From: Bog-159 sp963785255
Lineage (GTDB): Bacteria; Acidobacteriota; Terriglobia; Bryobacterales; Bryobacteraceae
Length of the DNA: 64,000 nt
Assembly (NCBI GenBank): GCA_963785255.1
Contig: CAWAUR010000012.1
Span: forward strand, 248,001 to 312,000
Direction: 5' to 3'
The notes under the pieces are model-generated. The model saw only the letters and a program-made list of their open reading frames with translations. It did not search any database and was not told where the DNA came from. Each line of letters begins with the position of its first letter. Within the stretch, counting starts at the first letter, position 1. The position numbers and the translations under genes were made by a program. Positions 8,534 to 16,407 of this stretch are shown here, piece by piece.

Positions 8534-11500
8534 TCAGAATCTGAGGCGCAACGTCGTCTGCATGCTGCGCATGGCATTTGCCTGTGCCGCCAATCCGAAT
8601 TGTGAACTGTTTACTATGGTGTTCCAGCTTGTGTAAGTCACGTGGTTCAGCAGATTCGTGGAATCGACACGTAAATCGAGATTCAGGCGGTCGCTTACCC
8701 GGAACGTCCGGCCCAGCGAAGCGTTCAGAGAGAACTGCGCGGGGCCCGTAATAGTGTCGCGGCCGGCGTTGCCCCATTGGCCGGGAGGTGGTGCGATAAA
8801 GGCGGCGGGATTAAGAAACAGTCCGGATGGAGCGGCGTTAAGCGGCGCGCCAGTGTAATCGGGCCGTATCGTATTAGTAACTCCCGTGCCGGGCACCGTC
8901 GCAAGATAAATAGGAGTTTCGGGCAGACCGCTCCCGGCAATGATCTCAGTTGATAAGTTCCACTCCTTGAAGAGCGCTCCCTTCCAGCCGGTGAGCAGCG
9001 TTCCGCCGCCGATTCCCATGCCAGTCGAATATTGCATCTGCAGGCTGAGAAGGTGGCGCTGATCGAAAGTAGATAGGCCGCGCTCGGCGGCCAGATCGCG
9101 CCAGTTTTGTGCGATGGCGAGCGATGCAGGGCCTGTCTGGCTGGAGGGCGATCCGGAACTCGCCGCGCTGGGGCTATTCTGACCGGTGGCGCTAGCGCCT
9201 TGGCCGCCCAACGCGGCATCGTCGTCAATAGATTTCGAATAAGTATATTGCAGGATTCCCGTGAATCCATTATGCAACCTGCGCCGGAACTGTATCTGTG
9301 CAGCTTGACGGGTGGAATTGCCGTAGGATGTGAGATACGCAAATCCGGTGGGGCAAGCCGGACACGGATTCACCGCGCCGATCGGATGAGTATTCGGTAG
9401 AAACTCTTGCGGTCCGTCGGTGCCTTTAATCCCGATATAGGTCGCGGTCAATTGCATGGAGGCAGGCAAGTCACGCTGGAGGGATGCCTGCCAGTTCTGG
9501 GCATAGCCGGGGCGAAAGCGCGGGTCGATGGCGAATGTGTTAGGCGTGATCGCGGGAGAGGCATTGAAGCCGTTTGCTAAGGTGAGCGGATCGGAGGGGC
9601 TGTTTTCAACGCTCAACGTTTTCGAAAGCGGCGGCTGTTGGGCCATCTGAACTGCGATCGTCTGATAGACGGAAGTGTCATAGTAAATACCATAGCCCGC
9701 GCGGATGACGGTCGAAGATCCGGAAATGGGCCGCCAGGCTAACCCTACGCGTGGCTCGATGCCGCGTTTATCGGGATACACCAGCGAATTAGGATATCGC
9801 GTGCCCGTAAGAGAACCGCTTGGATCGGTTGCCACGACCGGCGCTACGGCCGCGAAGCCGGGCGAAATATCCAAGTTGACTAAGCGGTCGTATAACTCGG
9901 TGATGGGAGCTCCGTACTCCCATCTTAGGCCGGCATTCACGGTAAGTTCAGGGTTCACCCGCCAATCGTCGTTGACGAACGCGTCGTAAACAGACTCGCG
10001 GAAATACTTATCCGCATTACCGAACGCGATGGCGCTGGTATCGGGAACGCCCAATAGAAAATCCGCGAAGTCGGATCCACTGACTGCGCTCGTAAATGTG
10101 AAGCTGCCTCGGGGATTCTGTTGCGCAAGATAATTGAATTCCTCCCGCCGGAAGTCGCTGCCAAAAGTGACATTGTGGCCGCCGCGGTACCATCGCATGG
10201 CGCCGGACAAGCCGCTGGTCTCGTTGCGGTCAAACGAGCTTTGCGCATCGGAAAGGCCGGCGATGCCGCTAGAAAATGTGAGGCTCGGTGGACCCCAGTT
10301 CATGGGCTCCTGATCGTTGCCCGAGATGCCTGCCTCGCCCGAAACGTTTTCGCGATCTTCAAAGAACGGCGTAATGTGGGTGGCCAGACGGCTGAACTGA
10401 TATCCCAGATTCAAAAACCAGGAGTGATTGATGCGGTGCGACCAATTGACGCTGGTGTTGATGCCGAGCAGATCGGTGGTATCCAGAAAGCCGAATAGAT
10501 TCGGGGCGCCCTCGCGCATGCTTTGAAAAGCGAAACGGCCGTAGAGTTCGTCCTTAGGTCCCAGCGTTTTATTGAAGCGCGATTGCAGGGCGTCCTGGTG
10601 AGTCGGGCTGAGGATGGGAATTTGGTAGTTATAGCCAGTGTTACCCGTGAAGTTAGGCAGCGGATAGTAACTTAGCAAAGCCTGTGCCTGAGGGCTGATC
10701 CGGTTCTGGGGAACGGTGTTATTGGGGTAGGGCACGCCGGTAGCCGGATCGACGATCGGACTTGCGAATATTCCGTTGCGTTCCGTCTGGGTTGGCATCA
10801 GCCCGGGCAGGTCGCTGGCGGTGTTGTTGCGGGTCCATTGATAAGCCGCGAAGAAATACGGAGGCCGTTTGAAGACGTGCGGAATTTGCAGGGGTCCGCC
10901 AAGCACGGCCACGCCGGTTAGACGGTTGTAAGTCAGTTTAGGCGCGTTCTGTCCGGTAAGCGAATATGGCCGGGCATCCAGCGCGGAGTTATCCAGAATG
11001 ACGCCGATGCCGCCGTTGTATAGTCCGCGCGCGCCGTTGCGATTATTGCCGAAGGCAGCCAATTGGGCGAAGGGCGAGGCGGCGCCATTTTGGGAACTGC
11101 CGTTGATGAGGAAGCCATCGGCGGCTTGTTGGCTGAGATCGTCGTCGGATGCTGGTTTGGCGGGTGCCGGCGTGGGCGACGGGGCGGGTTGTACGGGAGT
11201 CTGCATCTCGGCCTTGATTTGATCTAGCGGGAGAATCTTTAATCCCCACGTTGCGGGCGGTGTGTTGGGAGCGAAGTTTACCTCTTGTCTGACTGGCGCG
11301 AAGCCTAGCATTCGGATTTCGATTGTGCAGGTTCCTTCGGTTAAGCTTGGAATCGAAAAGGCGCCTTGGAGATCGGTGATGGCGGTTATTGTTTGGCCAG
11401 CTTGTGAGGCCGTTACGGTTGCTCCGGGAACGGGTAGTCCGTTGAAGGTTACTTGTCCATGATATTCGGCGGCGGACAGGATAAATACGGCAAGGCTGGC

Positions 11501-11575
11501 GAGTAAGCCCAGCAGGCGGCCTACGAGGCCGCCGCAGGCAAGGTGCCTGCCCCATAATTTCCGCATGGCTGTCAT
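8534..11575 (-). CDS. Oar-like TonB-dependent receptor with carboxypeptidase-regulatory domain
   Basis: A 1013-residue outer-membrane protein. After the signal region, a carboxypeptidase-regulatory/CnaB-like beta-sandwich (about residues 38-115; VTFNGLPVPGATVTASQAG) precedes a large beta-barrel, with aromatic-rich strands and a terminal TLRLRF ending in phenylalanine as in outer-membrane barrels. This architecture is common in acidobacteria and myxobacteria (Oar) and is thought to bind large substrates. No TonB box was identified with confidence. The start overlaps the upstream stop (ATGA). Residues 6-25 are encoded by a family B palindromic repeat. The gene belongs to the BlaI-headed unit. 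Confidence 0.88.
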   Translation of the reverse strand: MTAMRKLWGRHLACGGLVGRLLGLLASLAVFILSAAEYHGQVTFNGLPVPGATVTASQAGQTITAITDLQGAFSIPSLTEGTCTIEIRMLGFAPVRQEVNFAPNTPPATWGLKILPLDQIKAEMQTPVQPAPSPTPAPAKPASDDDLSQQAADGFLINGSSQNGAASPFAQLAAFGNNRNGARGLYNGGIGVILDNSALDARPYSLTGQNAPKLTYNRLTGVAVLGGPLQIPHVFKRPPYFFAAYQWTRNNTASDLPGLMPTQTERNGIFASPIVDPATGVPYPNNTVPQNRISPQAQALLSYYPLPNFTGNTGYNYQIPILSPTHQDALQSRFNKTLGPKDELYGRFAFQSMREGAPNLFGFLDTTDLLGINTSVNWSHRINHSWFLNLGYQFSRLATHITPFFEDRENVSGEAGISGNDQEPMNWGPPSLTFSSGIAGLSDAQSSFDRNETSGLSGAMRWYRGGHNVTFGSDFRREEFNYLAQQNPRGSFTFTSAVSGSDFADFLLGVPDTSAIAFGNADKYFRESVYDAFVNDDWRVNPELTVNAGLRWEYGAPITELYDRLVNLDISPGFAAVAPVVATDPSGSLTGTRYPNSLVYPDKRGIEPRVGLAWRPISGSSTVIRAGYGIYYDTSVYQTIAVQMAQQPPLSKTLSVENSPSDPLTLANGFNASPAITPNTFAIDPRFRPGYAQNWQASLQRDLPASMQLTATYIGIKGTDGPQEFLPNTHPIGAVNPCPACPTGFAYLTSYGNSTRQAAQIQFRRRLHNGFTGILQYTYSKSIDDDAALGGQGASATGQNSPSAASSGSPSSQTGPASLAIAQNWRDLAAERGLSTFDQRHLLSLQMQYSTGMGIGGGTLLTGWKGALFKEWNLSTEIIAGSGLPETPIYLATVPGTGVTNTIRPDYTGAPLNAAPSGLFLNPAAFIAPPPGQWGNAGRDTITGPAQFSLNASLGRTFRVSDRLNLDLRVDSTNLLNHVTYTSWNTIVNSSQFGLAAQANAMRSMQTTLRLRF
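11516..11553. repeat. REP-like palindromic repeat, family B, inside receptor gene
   Basis: Stem GGCGGCCT-ACG-AGGCCGCC at 11516-11534 is followed by the smaller stem GGCAAGGTGCCTGCC. It is translated in frame as part of the receptor signal region. Other copies are at 13108, 37784, 40520 and 52462. Confidence 0.8.
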
Positions 11576-13059
11576 GGGATGTCGTATAGCTCCAGATCGC
11601 GCGCCAGATCGGTGTGTGCGTCCAGTGTCACTGGCTGCGCGCCGGTATCGGTCATGGTATGCACATCGGGCGATAGATACTCAAAAGTGCCCAGAATGCG
11701 ATAAGTGCCGGGCGCCAATCCTTCAAACCGATATCGGCCGTCTATATCGGAGACGGCAGTGCGCAGATCGGCGACCCGCTTGTTCTCGGTGGTGTTATAG
11801 GCTTCCAGATACACTGGCGCGCCTGCTACCGGATCGGCGGAGGTCCTCACGATGCCGTGGATGGAGCTTGGTCCGGCAGATACCGTGAAGCGCAGCCCAT
11901 AGTTGGTCGGCGAAATTACTTCCTGCCAACCATCGGGACGCCAGCGACTGGCTGTCGAGACCGCGCCAGAGACACGCGAGACATAGTAGCCCGAGGGCGG
12001 CTGTAACATCACTTCCCAGCGGCCGATGGGGAGGATCGCCGTGCCGTTCTGAATGGGCAGCACGGTGGTGGCGCTGCCGCCCGCAAGGTCCGCCTGGCGT
12101 ATGCGGATCGACGCGCCGGCATCGGCCGACGCGCCTGAAATCGATACGCCGGAAGGTCCGCGCAACATCAGTGAGACACCGGTGTCGGCGCCGAGGGAGA
12201 GACGCTGATAAGCGCCGGTTACCTGGCTGCCAGGAACTGCATCGGCGGGAGACTGTGCGAACACTTCGTATTCTCCGGGCGGAAGGCGGGTGAAGCGATA
12301 GGATATAGCTCTGACGGTCCTTCTACCTGTCTCAGACACCAGTATGATCGAAGCGCCCGCGCCCGGCGGAACTCTTTCCACATCGACGGACAGGCTGTAC
12401 AACCGTCCCTCGATCGGACGGACATCGACGTCGTTCATTTCCTGATCGGGAAGTAACTCGACGGTACGCGCCTGATCGAGCTTGTCGGTCTCTTTCGAGT
12501 AAGTGGGCAAGTAAGACGCGTCGTTGGATTGATTGCCTGCGGTGTGCACGATGTAAGTGTCCGGTGGCAGCCCATGCAAACGATAGACGCCACGCTCGTC
12601 GGTGGTCGCGTGGGCCATCAACTCCGGCGGCTTGGAGTTGCGATACGCCAGCACGTCGTGCGCGGGCAGGCCTTCGTCGTTTTCGTCGACCAGCGTGCCG
12701 TTGATGGCGCTGTAACGCAGCAGACGGATATCGAGAAACAGCGCGTGCTCGTTGTCAACGATGACGGGTGTGCCGGCCGAATTCCAGCGCTTCTGTCCAT
12801 ATTCAGCGGCCATGAAGTTGTGGCGCGATGCACGCACGATATAAGCGCCGGGGACGAGGCCATACACGAACGCGCCATGGGAATCGGTGCGCGTGGATTT
12901 GGCCGCCGCGGCGGTTCCCGGCAGCGGCTCGAAAGTCACTTGCGTGCGGGCTAGCGGCTTGCTGGTTAGGTTCTCGACTACCACGCCGCGGATGACGGCG
13001 GCTTGCGCGGAGAGGGCGAGTAGTAAGGCGATTGGGGAGTTTGGCGGGACTAGAGTCAT
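11572..13059 (-). CDS. exported carboxypeptidase-regulatory-like protein
   Basis: About 495 residues from ATG 13059; a TTG at 13086 would add nine residues. The signal peptide is PIALLLALSAQAA. Several CnaB/carboxypeptidase-regulatory beta-sandwich units follow, for example VIRGVVVENLTSKPLARTQV near the N-terminus, DERGVYRLHGLPPDTY in the middle and DIDGRYRFEGLAPGTYRILG near the end. These domains are usually structural or adhesive on exported proteins. The stop overlaps the start of the receptor gene (ATGA), so the pair is translated together and may act together at the cell surface. Confidence 0.82.
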   Translation of the reverse strand: MTLVPPNSPIALLLALSAQAAVIRGVVVENLTSKPLARTQVTFEPLPGTAAAAKSTRTDSHGAFVYGLVPGAYIVRASRHNFMAAEYGQKRWNSAGTPVIVDNEHALFLDIRLLRYSAINGTLVDENDEGLPAHDVLAYRNSKPPELMAHATTDERGVYRLHGLPPDTYIVHTAGNQSNDASYLPTYSKETDKLDQARTVELLPDQEMNDVDVRPIEGRLYSLSVDVERVPPGAGASIILVSETGRRTVRAISYRFTRLPPGEYEVFAQSPADAVPGSQVTGAYQRLSLGADTGVSLMLRGPSGVSISGASADAGASIRIRQADLAGGSATTVLPIQNGTAILPIGRWEVMLQPPSGYYVSRVSGAVSTASRWRPDGWQEVISPTNYGLRFTVSAGPSSIHGIVRTSADPVAGAPVYLEAYNTTENKRVADLRTAVSDIDGRYRFEGLAPGTYRILGTFEYLSPDVHTMTDTGAQPVTLDAHTDLARDLELYDIP

Positions 13060-13105
13060 CTTTGTTATGACGTTGGTGAATGACAAAACGTGGCTAGCTC
13101 CGCGG

Positions 13106-13147
13106 CAGGCGGCCTGAGAGGCCGCCGCAGGCTACGAGCCTGCCCCA
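13106..13147. repeat. REP-like palindromic repeat, family B
   Basis: GGCGGCCT-GAG-AGGCCGCC at 13108-13126 is followed by a second, imperfect GGCTACGAGCCTGCCCC stem. It fills most of the gap between the genes at 13059 and 13151. Confidence 0.75.
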
Positions 13148-13150
13148 CAT

Positions 13151-14050
13151 TCAATTCTCCGATGGCCGTTCGACGTGGTCGATCACGATGGTATCCACTG
13201 GGCCTTTTTGCGATTCGAGTTTCAGCCCTAGCTGTTCCTGTAAGGCTGTGAAGATCGACGGACCGGAGGCATCCGGCGGCGGAGGGGCGCCGTCCGGGGG
13301 CGGTCCGCCGGCGCCGCGAAACATCTGGCCCTGGCCTTCGTCGGGCGTCCATTTCAGAGTGAAATCGTACTCGCCCTTCAGGCCGGTCTTATCCACCACC
13401 AGAAGCCCGAGTTGGCGAGAGAGCACGTCGGCGAACTGAGTGATTCCGATGCCGGTTAAAGTAAGTTCGCCTCGTCCCGTCATGCGGATGGAACCGCGTG
13501 GCATGGGCGCGCCGGGTGCAGGCGGTCCGAGGGGCCGGTTTTCGGCCGCAGGATCCATGGCAGGCGCCGTCGTCTCGTGAAATTTGGGACCGTTCTTGGC
13601 GACCACCAGCGCGTATTCCGAGAGCTCTTTAGTATCGTGATGCAGAACCAATTTAAGCCGATCCGCCAGCATGGCTTGCAGCATCTGCCTCAGTTGGACC
13701 TCCTGCTCGTCGCGGCCGAGCCGATGCGCGACCTCATCGAATGAGTCATCGGCTTTAGCTTCGACATCGTAATGCTCGGAATCGAACCAAGCCGGCGCAC
13801 CGGAGATCTGCGAGTCTTTTACGCCATACGCTTCTTGCAACAGGAATCGCACGGTGACGTTCTTGGCTTCAAACCGGCCGCCCGGCGCCATGCGGATCAT
13901 GATGCCGCGGGAACCCTCCTTATTCGGCTTAATCGATACCACTTCGAATGCGGGTGTCTTGGTTGCGGCCGGCGATTGCGCGCGGGTCGCTGTCGCACTT
14001 AGTAAGAGTAACGCAGCAGCAACTAAGCTGTACTTACCTTGTAGTCTCAT
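13151..14050 (-). CDS. TIGR03435-family exported protein
   Basis: About 299 residues from ATG 14050, one base after the upstream TAA, with GGAG seven bases ahead. There is a signal peptide (LVAAALLLLSATATRAQ). The mature protein has the hallmarks of the acidobacterial TIGR03435 family: FEVVSIKPN, a MAPGGRFEAKN segment, LADRLKLVLHHDTKELSEYALV and a C-terminal DTIVIDHVERPSEN. The role of the family is not known. It is a paralogue of the C-terminal half of the preceding M56 protein, with an almost identical last 30 residues, so it arose by duplication inside this operon. Confidence 0.9.
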   Translation of the reverse strand: MRLQGKYSLVAAALLLLSATATRAQSPAATKTPAFEVVSIKPNKEGSRGIMIRMAPGGRFEAKNVTVRFLLQEAYGVKDSQISGAPAWFDSEHYDVEAKADDSFDEVAHRLGRDEQEVQLRQMLQAMLADRLKLVLHHDTKELSEYALVVAKNGPKFHETTAPAMDPAAENRPLGPPAPGAPMPRGSIRMTGRGELTLTGIGITQFADVLSRQLGLLVVDKTGLKGEYDFTLKWTPDEGQGQMFRGAGGPPPDGAPPPPDASGPSIFTALQEQLGLKLESQKGPVDTIVIDHVERPSEN

Positions 14051-14051
14051 G

Positions 14052-15848
14052 TTAGTTCTCCGAAGGTTTCTCGACATGATCGATGACAATTGTATCCACC
14101 GGACCTTTCTGCGATTCCAGTTTCAGCCCAAGCTGTTCTTCGAGGGCCGTGAAGAGCGACGGTCCGGACGCATCCGGAGGCGGCGCGGCGTCTCCTGGCG
14201 CTTCACCAGGCATGGGGCCGGAGCCCGCCTCGGGCGTCCACTTCAGATCGAAATCATATGTGCCCTTCAGCCCGGTCTGATTCACTACCATGCGGCCTGC
14301 GAAGTGAGAGAGCACTTCGGCAAACATGTCCAGGTCCTCGCCGCTTACACTAAGATCTCCCCGGCCGCCCATCCGGATGTTACGTCGGCGAGGTGCAGCG
14401 TCCGGCGGCGGCGGGCCTGTAATGACCGAATCGTCCGGAGGAATAGTGGACGCATGCAGCTTGGGCCCGTTCTTCGCCACGATCAGCGCGTAGATCTGCA
14501 TCTCCTTTGCCTCGTGATGCAGCGCCAGCTTGAAACGATCGGCGAGCAGAGACTGCACCATCAGCCTGAGTTGCTCCTCTTGTTTATCGGAGCTAAGTTT
14601 CCGCAACTCCGCGGCGGCGGTCTCGTCCTGTTTTGCCTCGATATTGTAATGATCGGAGTCGAGCCAACCGGGTCCGCCGGAGACTTGCGAATTCTTCACG
14701 CGGTACGCGTATTGCAAGAGGAATATCACACTGGCATTCTCCGCGGCGAACCTGCCGGGCTCCGCGTTGACCCTGAAAAGATTGGCCGTCAGGTGGCTCG
14801 GCTTGATGGACGCCACATCGAATGTGGGGCGCGCGGTGCTGGTGGGGGCGGTCGACTGCGCGCGGACTCGCGGGGCGTTGAGCAGCCCGAAGGCGATGGG
14901 ACCGGCTAGGGCGGCGACTCCCGCGGTTGCCAGCAGCAGCTTTCTGCCGACGCTGAGCTCGCGGGCTGCGCGGTGCGTCATGATGCGTACAATTCGTTTT
15001 TTCAGATCCGCGCCGGAGATTCCCGAAACGCACGCCAGCGGCGACTCCAGGTAAAACTGGCAGGTCTTAAGAATGCTCTCGGCGTATGTTTCGGGCTGAT
15101 TTTCCAGGCGCAGAACTTCTTCGTCGCAGGCGCGCTCGCGTTCCTCCACCAAACGCGCGCCGATCCACCACACCAGGGGATGGAACCAGTAGATGGCTTC
15201 CACCATCATGTGGATGGCGGCCGCCAGATTATCGCGCCGCCGGATGTGACAGATTTCGTGCGCCAGGATGGCTTTCAAGTGCGCGGACGACAAGCGATCC
15301 GCGATGCCGTCTGGCAAAAGCAGCACCGGCCGGAAGATACCGTATACTCCCGGCTCCAGCATGGCACGCGACGAGCGCACGGGGACGCCCGATTGGATGC
15401 CAACGGGCGACGCGACGCGCACGGCGGCGCGGATACGGCGCCATCGCCGCCAGTCCGAAAATACAACGGCGAGGAAACCGCAGGTCCATAGCGCAATGAG
15501 AAGCTGCGGGAGCAGGTCGGCGTGCGCGGCGAACAAGTGCGGTGAAGCTGCAGTGGGCGTGGCCAGAGGCGGAAATGGCCGGCTGATTTGTGCCACGACG
15601 GCCGCGATCTGGGGCGTCGCCAGCGGCTTGGCGAACAGGCAGCCGGTCATCCGTGCGAGCTGGCTGCCCACGGTGGATAGCAGCGAAAACGGAATCAGGA
15701 ATTTCGTCGAGGCGATGAGCCACAGCCAATGCCGCGTGCGCGCATGATTCGCGCGCAAGGCCAACGCCAGCACTCCCGCTATGCCCGCAAAGACCGTCGA
15801 TTGCCACAGGTGGTTCAGCATCGCCGCAGTGAAGTAGACGTGCGTCAT
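14052..15848 (-). CDS. BlaR1-like M56 metallopeptidase fused to TIGR03435 domain
   Basis: A 598-residue membrane protein. Residues 1-300 form a BlaR1/MecR1-type M56 domain with several membrane segments (about 10-30, 42-60, 113-131) and the zinc motif H197-E198-x-x-H201. A further membrane segment lies near 305-320. The rest, from about 335, is a TIGR03435 domain (FDVASIKPSH, LADRFKLALHHEAKEMQIYAL) in the place where BlaR1 carries its penicillin-binding sensor. By analogy, the extracytoplasmic domain would sense a signal and the peptidase would inactivate the partner BlaI repressor. It overlaps the blaI-like stop as ATGA. Confidence 0.92.
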   Translation of the reverse strand: MTHVYFTAAMLNHLWQSTVFAGIAGVLALALRANHARTRHWLWLIASTKFLIPFSLLSTVGSQLARMTGCLFAKPLATPQIAAVVAQISRPFPPLATPTAASPHLFAAHADLLPQLLIALWTCGFLAVVFSDWRRWRRIRAAVRVASPVGIQSGVPVRSSRAMLEPGVYGIFRPVLLLPDGIADRLSSAHLKAILAHEICHIRRRDNLAAAIHMMVEAIYWFHPLVWWIGARLVEERERACDEEVLRLENQPETYAESILKTCQFYLESPLACVSGISGADLKKRIVRIMTHRAARELSVGRKLLLATAGVAALAGPIAFGLLNAPRVRAQSTAPTSTARPTFDVASIKPSHLTANLFRVNAEPGRFAAENASVIFLLQYAYRVKNSQVSGGPGWLDSDHYNIEAKQDETAAAELRKLSSDKQEEQLRLMVQSLLADRFKLALHHEAKEMQIYALIVAKNGPKLHASTIPPDDSVITGPPPPDAAPRRRNIRMGGRGDLSVSGEDLDMFAEVLSHFAGRMVVNQTGLKGTYDFDLKWTPEAGSGPMPGEAPGDAAPPPDASGPSLFTALEEQLGLKLESQKGPVDTIVIDHVEKPSEN

Positions 15849-16231
15849 TGGGAATGGTCCTCCTTCGCCAGTTTTCGCAGGGCGTTGCGCGCCTCGTTCA
15901 CATCGTCGAGCGTGAGCTTGCCGGATTCGACCAGGTGAGCCATGATGGGCTGTGGGCGGCCGCCAAACAGGCCCAGCAACTCGTCGATGAGACGGCGCTG
16001 TGCGGCGTTGCGCGATACCACCGCTTCAAAGATATGGGCGTTGCCGATCTTCTTCACGCGCCGCACCGCCTTCTTGCTTTCCAGCCGGTACACGGTGGTC
16101 TGCACGGTGGTGTAAGAGGGCAGATCGCGCGCGGAAAAGGCCTCCTGGATCTCGCGAATGGAGATGGGGCCGCGGTCCCACAGCGCTTGCATGATGTGCA
16201 GTTCGAGTTTGGTGAATTTGGGGGTGCCCAT
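15845..16231 (-). CDS. BlaI/MecI/CopY-family repressor
   Basis: About 128 residues from ATG 16231, with AGGACC seven bases upstream. It has an N-terminal winged helix (FTKLELHIMQALWDRGPISI; YTTVQTTVYRLESKKAV) and a C-terminal dimerisation region, the usual layout of penicillinase-type repressors. It heads a six-gene unit and is followed, with an ATGA overlap, by the M56 peptidase that would inactivate it. It probably represses its own operon through the repeated sites just upstream. Confidence 0.93.
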   Translation of the reverse strand: MGTPKFTKLELHIMQALWDRGPISIREIQEAFSARDLPSYTTVQTTVYRLESKKAVRRVKKIGNAHIFEAVVSRNAAQRRLIDELLGLFGGRPQPIMAHLVESGKLTLDDVNEARNALRKLAKEDHSQ

Positions 16232-16239
16232 TTTAAAGG

Positions 16240-16269
16240 TCCTACTATCGCTGTTTGTAATCCTACTAT
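16240..16269 (-). promoter_or_regulatory. putative BlaI-type operator/promoter
   Basis: TCCTACTAT occurs at 16240-16248 and again at 16261-16269, a 21-bp spacing that puts both copies on the same DNA face directly upstream of the repressor gene. TACTA-containing half-sites are known for BlaI/MecI repressors, so this is a plausible autoregulatory operator; the -35/-10 boxes are not clear. Confidence 0.5.
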
Positions 16270-16305
16270 GCGAATGTGTGGATGTCAAGAGGGGCCGGGA
16301 AACCG

Positions 16306-16400
16306 AGGGGCCGGGAAACCGCTCCCTAACGGTCGCGGCTCTGTAGACCGTGCGAAATCGACGCGGCTGTTACGGAGCCGCGACCGTGAGGGAGCCGGGT
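16306..16400. repeat. REP-like palindromic repeat, family A
   Basis: ACCGCTCCCTAACGGTCGCG on the left pairs with CGCGACCGTGAGGGAGCC on the right, around a short central palindrome. It separates the BlaI promoter from the end of the kinase gene. Confidence 0.85.
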
Positions 16401-16407
16401 GTTCGGA

